Shown: in pieces, positions 63,508 through 64,000 of the stretch
Layout of the letters: every line of letters starts with the position of its first letter
Numbering within the stretch: position 1 is the first letter of the stretch
Assembly (NCBI GenBank): GCA_963519845.1
Contig: CAUQNX010000015.1
Span: 1-64,000, forward strand
Reading direction: 5' to 3'
Origin: Moellerella sp963519845
GTDB taxonomy: Bacteria > Pseudomonadota > Gammaproteobacteria > Enterobacterales > Enterobacteriaceae
DNA length: 64,000 nt
Notes under the pieces: model-generated
What the model was told of the DNA's origin: nothing
Seen by the model: only the letters and a program-made list of their open reading frames with translations
Databases searched by the model: none
Translations under genes and position numbers: made by a program

Positions 63508-64000
63508 TTAGGCGTCGACCAGTACCATTTTCAAGACAAAAAGCAGAGAAACCAAGATCACACAGGGGCCAATTTCACGCCAGCGTCCAGTTCCCAGTTT
63601 CATAGCACAGTAGGCGATAAAACCTAATGCAATCCCTTCGGTAATTGAAAAACTAAATGGCATCATCACAGCCGTAATAAATGCTGGCACTGATTCCGTT
63701 AAATCATCCCATTTAACTCGAGTTAGGCTGGAAGTCATCAAGACACCAACATAAATCAAGGCACCCGCTGTCGCATAAGCTGGAACCATACCCGCAAGCG
63801 GTGAAATAAACATGGTTAATAAGAATAGCACACCAATAACGACGGCGGTTAACCCCGTGCGTCCACCCACTGAAACACCAGCGCTACTCTCGATATAGGC
63901 AGTGACCGATGAAGTTCCTATCGCAGAGCCAGCCACTGAGCTTAAGCTATCCACGTAGAGTGCTTCTTTCATCCGCGGAAAAGTACCTTTCTCATTCGTC
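63508..64000 (-). CDS. adeP: adenine permease AdeP (PurP), C-terminal part
   Basis: The frame stays open to the window edge, so this is the last 164 or so residues of a protein of about 445. Proton-coupled adenine uptake, NCS2 family (AzgA-like branch). The segments YVDSLSSVAGSAIGTSSVTAY, ESSAGVSVGGRTGLTAVVIG and TESVPAFITAVMMPFSFSIT match E. coli AdeP closely, better than the guanine/hypoxanthine permeases. About five TM helices are visible. An ATG at 63972 is internal (preceding codons encode the conserved EKGTFPR). Confidence 0.9.
   Translation of the reverse strand, partial: TNEKGTFPRMKEALYVDSLSSVAGSAIGTSSVTAYIESSAGVSVGGRTGLTAVVIGVLFLLTMFISPLAGMVPAYATAGALIYVGVLMTSSLTRVKWDDLTESVPAFITAVMMPFSFSITEGIALGFIAYCAMKLGTGRWREIGPCVILVSLLFVLKMVLVDA

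Overview
The window is chromosomal DNA of a low-GC member of the Enterobacterales. Protein-level similarity to Escherichia coli core genes is high, and gene order follows two E. coli neighbourhoods (gor-yhjD-yhjJ-dpp-tag-glyQS and yidE-yidR-yicG-ligB-gmk-spoT-recG-gltS-xanP-yicH). Strong AT bias, a CcmA-like bactofilin and a haemolysin-type two-partner secretion transporter point to the Morganellaceae (Proteus/Providencia/Moellerella-like). The genus is an inference. I saw no insertion sequence, prophage, CRISPR array or rRNA operon. One tRNA gene is present.

Layout. 1-800: the 3' end of a trimeric autotransporter adhesin with 75-bp stalk repeats, a Trp-based seven-residue repeat and a YadA-type membrane anchor. 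1.3-9.5 kb: gorA and rlmJ, a DUF1090 periplasmic protein, yhjD, a small tautomerase, a serine hydrolase, yhjJ (an M16 relative without the zinc motif) and an N-terminal remnant of the HmsP/PdeK c-di-GMP phosphodiesterase. 9.7-15.4 kb: the dppABCDF dipeptide transporter, with a hairpin between dppA and dppB. 16-19.7 kb: an accessory patch with an orphan FhaC/ShlB-type transporter, a GNAT acetyltransferase and an AraC regulator. 19.8-29.5 kb: tRNA-Pro(UGG), glyQS, tag, avtA, yidE, yidQ and yidR. ibpAB, which lies between yidE and yidQ in E. coli, is absent.

29.7-43.4 kb: yicG, ligB, the gmk-rpoZ-spoT-trmH-recG run (nucleotide metabolism, RNA polymerase omega, ppGpp, tRNA modification, fork rescue), gltS, xanP and yicH. 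43.4-45.5 kb: yiiD(fabY), dtd and yihX, without the yihY gene that sits between yihX and dtd in E. coli. 45.6-51.2 kb: abgR divergent from abgABT, a complete p-aminobenzoyl-glutamate uptake and hydrolysis module.

51.4-59.2 kb: typA, then a YqjI-like His-rich PadR regulator whose promoter carries three copies of one palindrome, a DUF2798 membrane protein, and the nitrogen-control operon glnA-glnL-glnG with sigma54 and NtrC sites. 59.3-64 kb: a membrane bactofilin, a secreted Sel1-repeat protein, hemN, yihI and the C-terminal part of the adenine permease AdeP, which runs off the window.

Most of the window is conserved housekeeping sequence. The least ordinary parts are the bactofilin/Sel1 pair, the PadR regulator with its operator array, the orphan secretion transporter with Lys in place of the family Arg, the decapitated HmsP gene and the adhesin stalk repeats.
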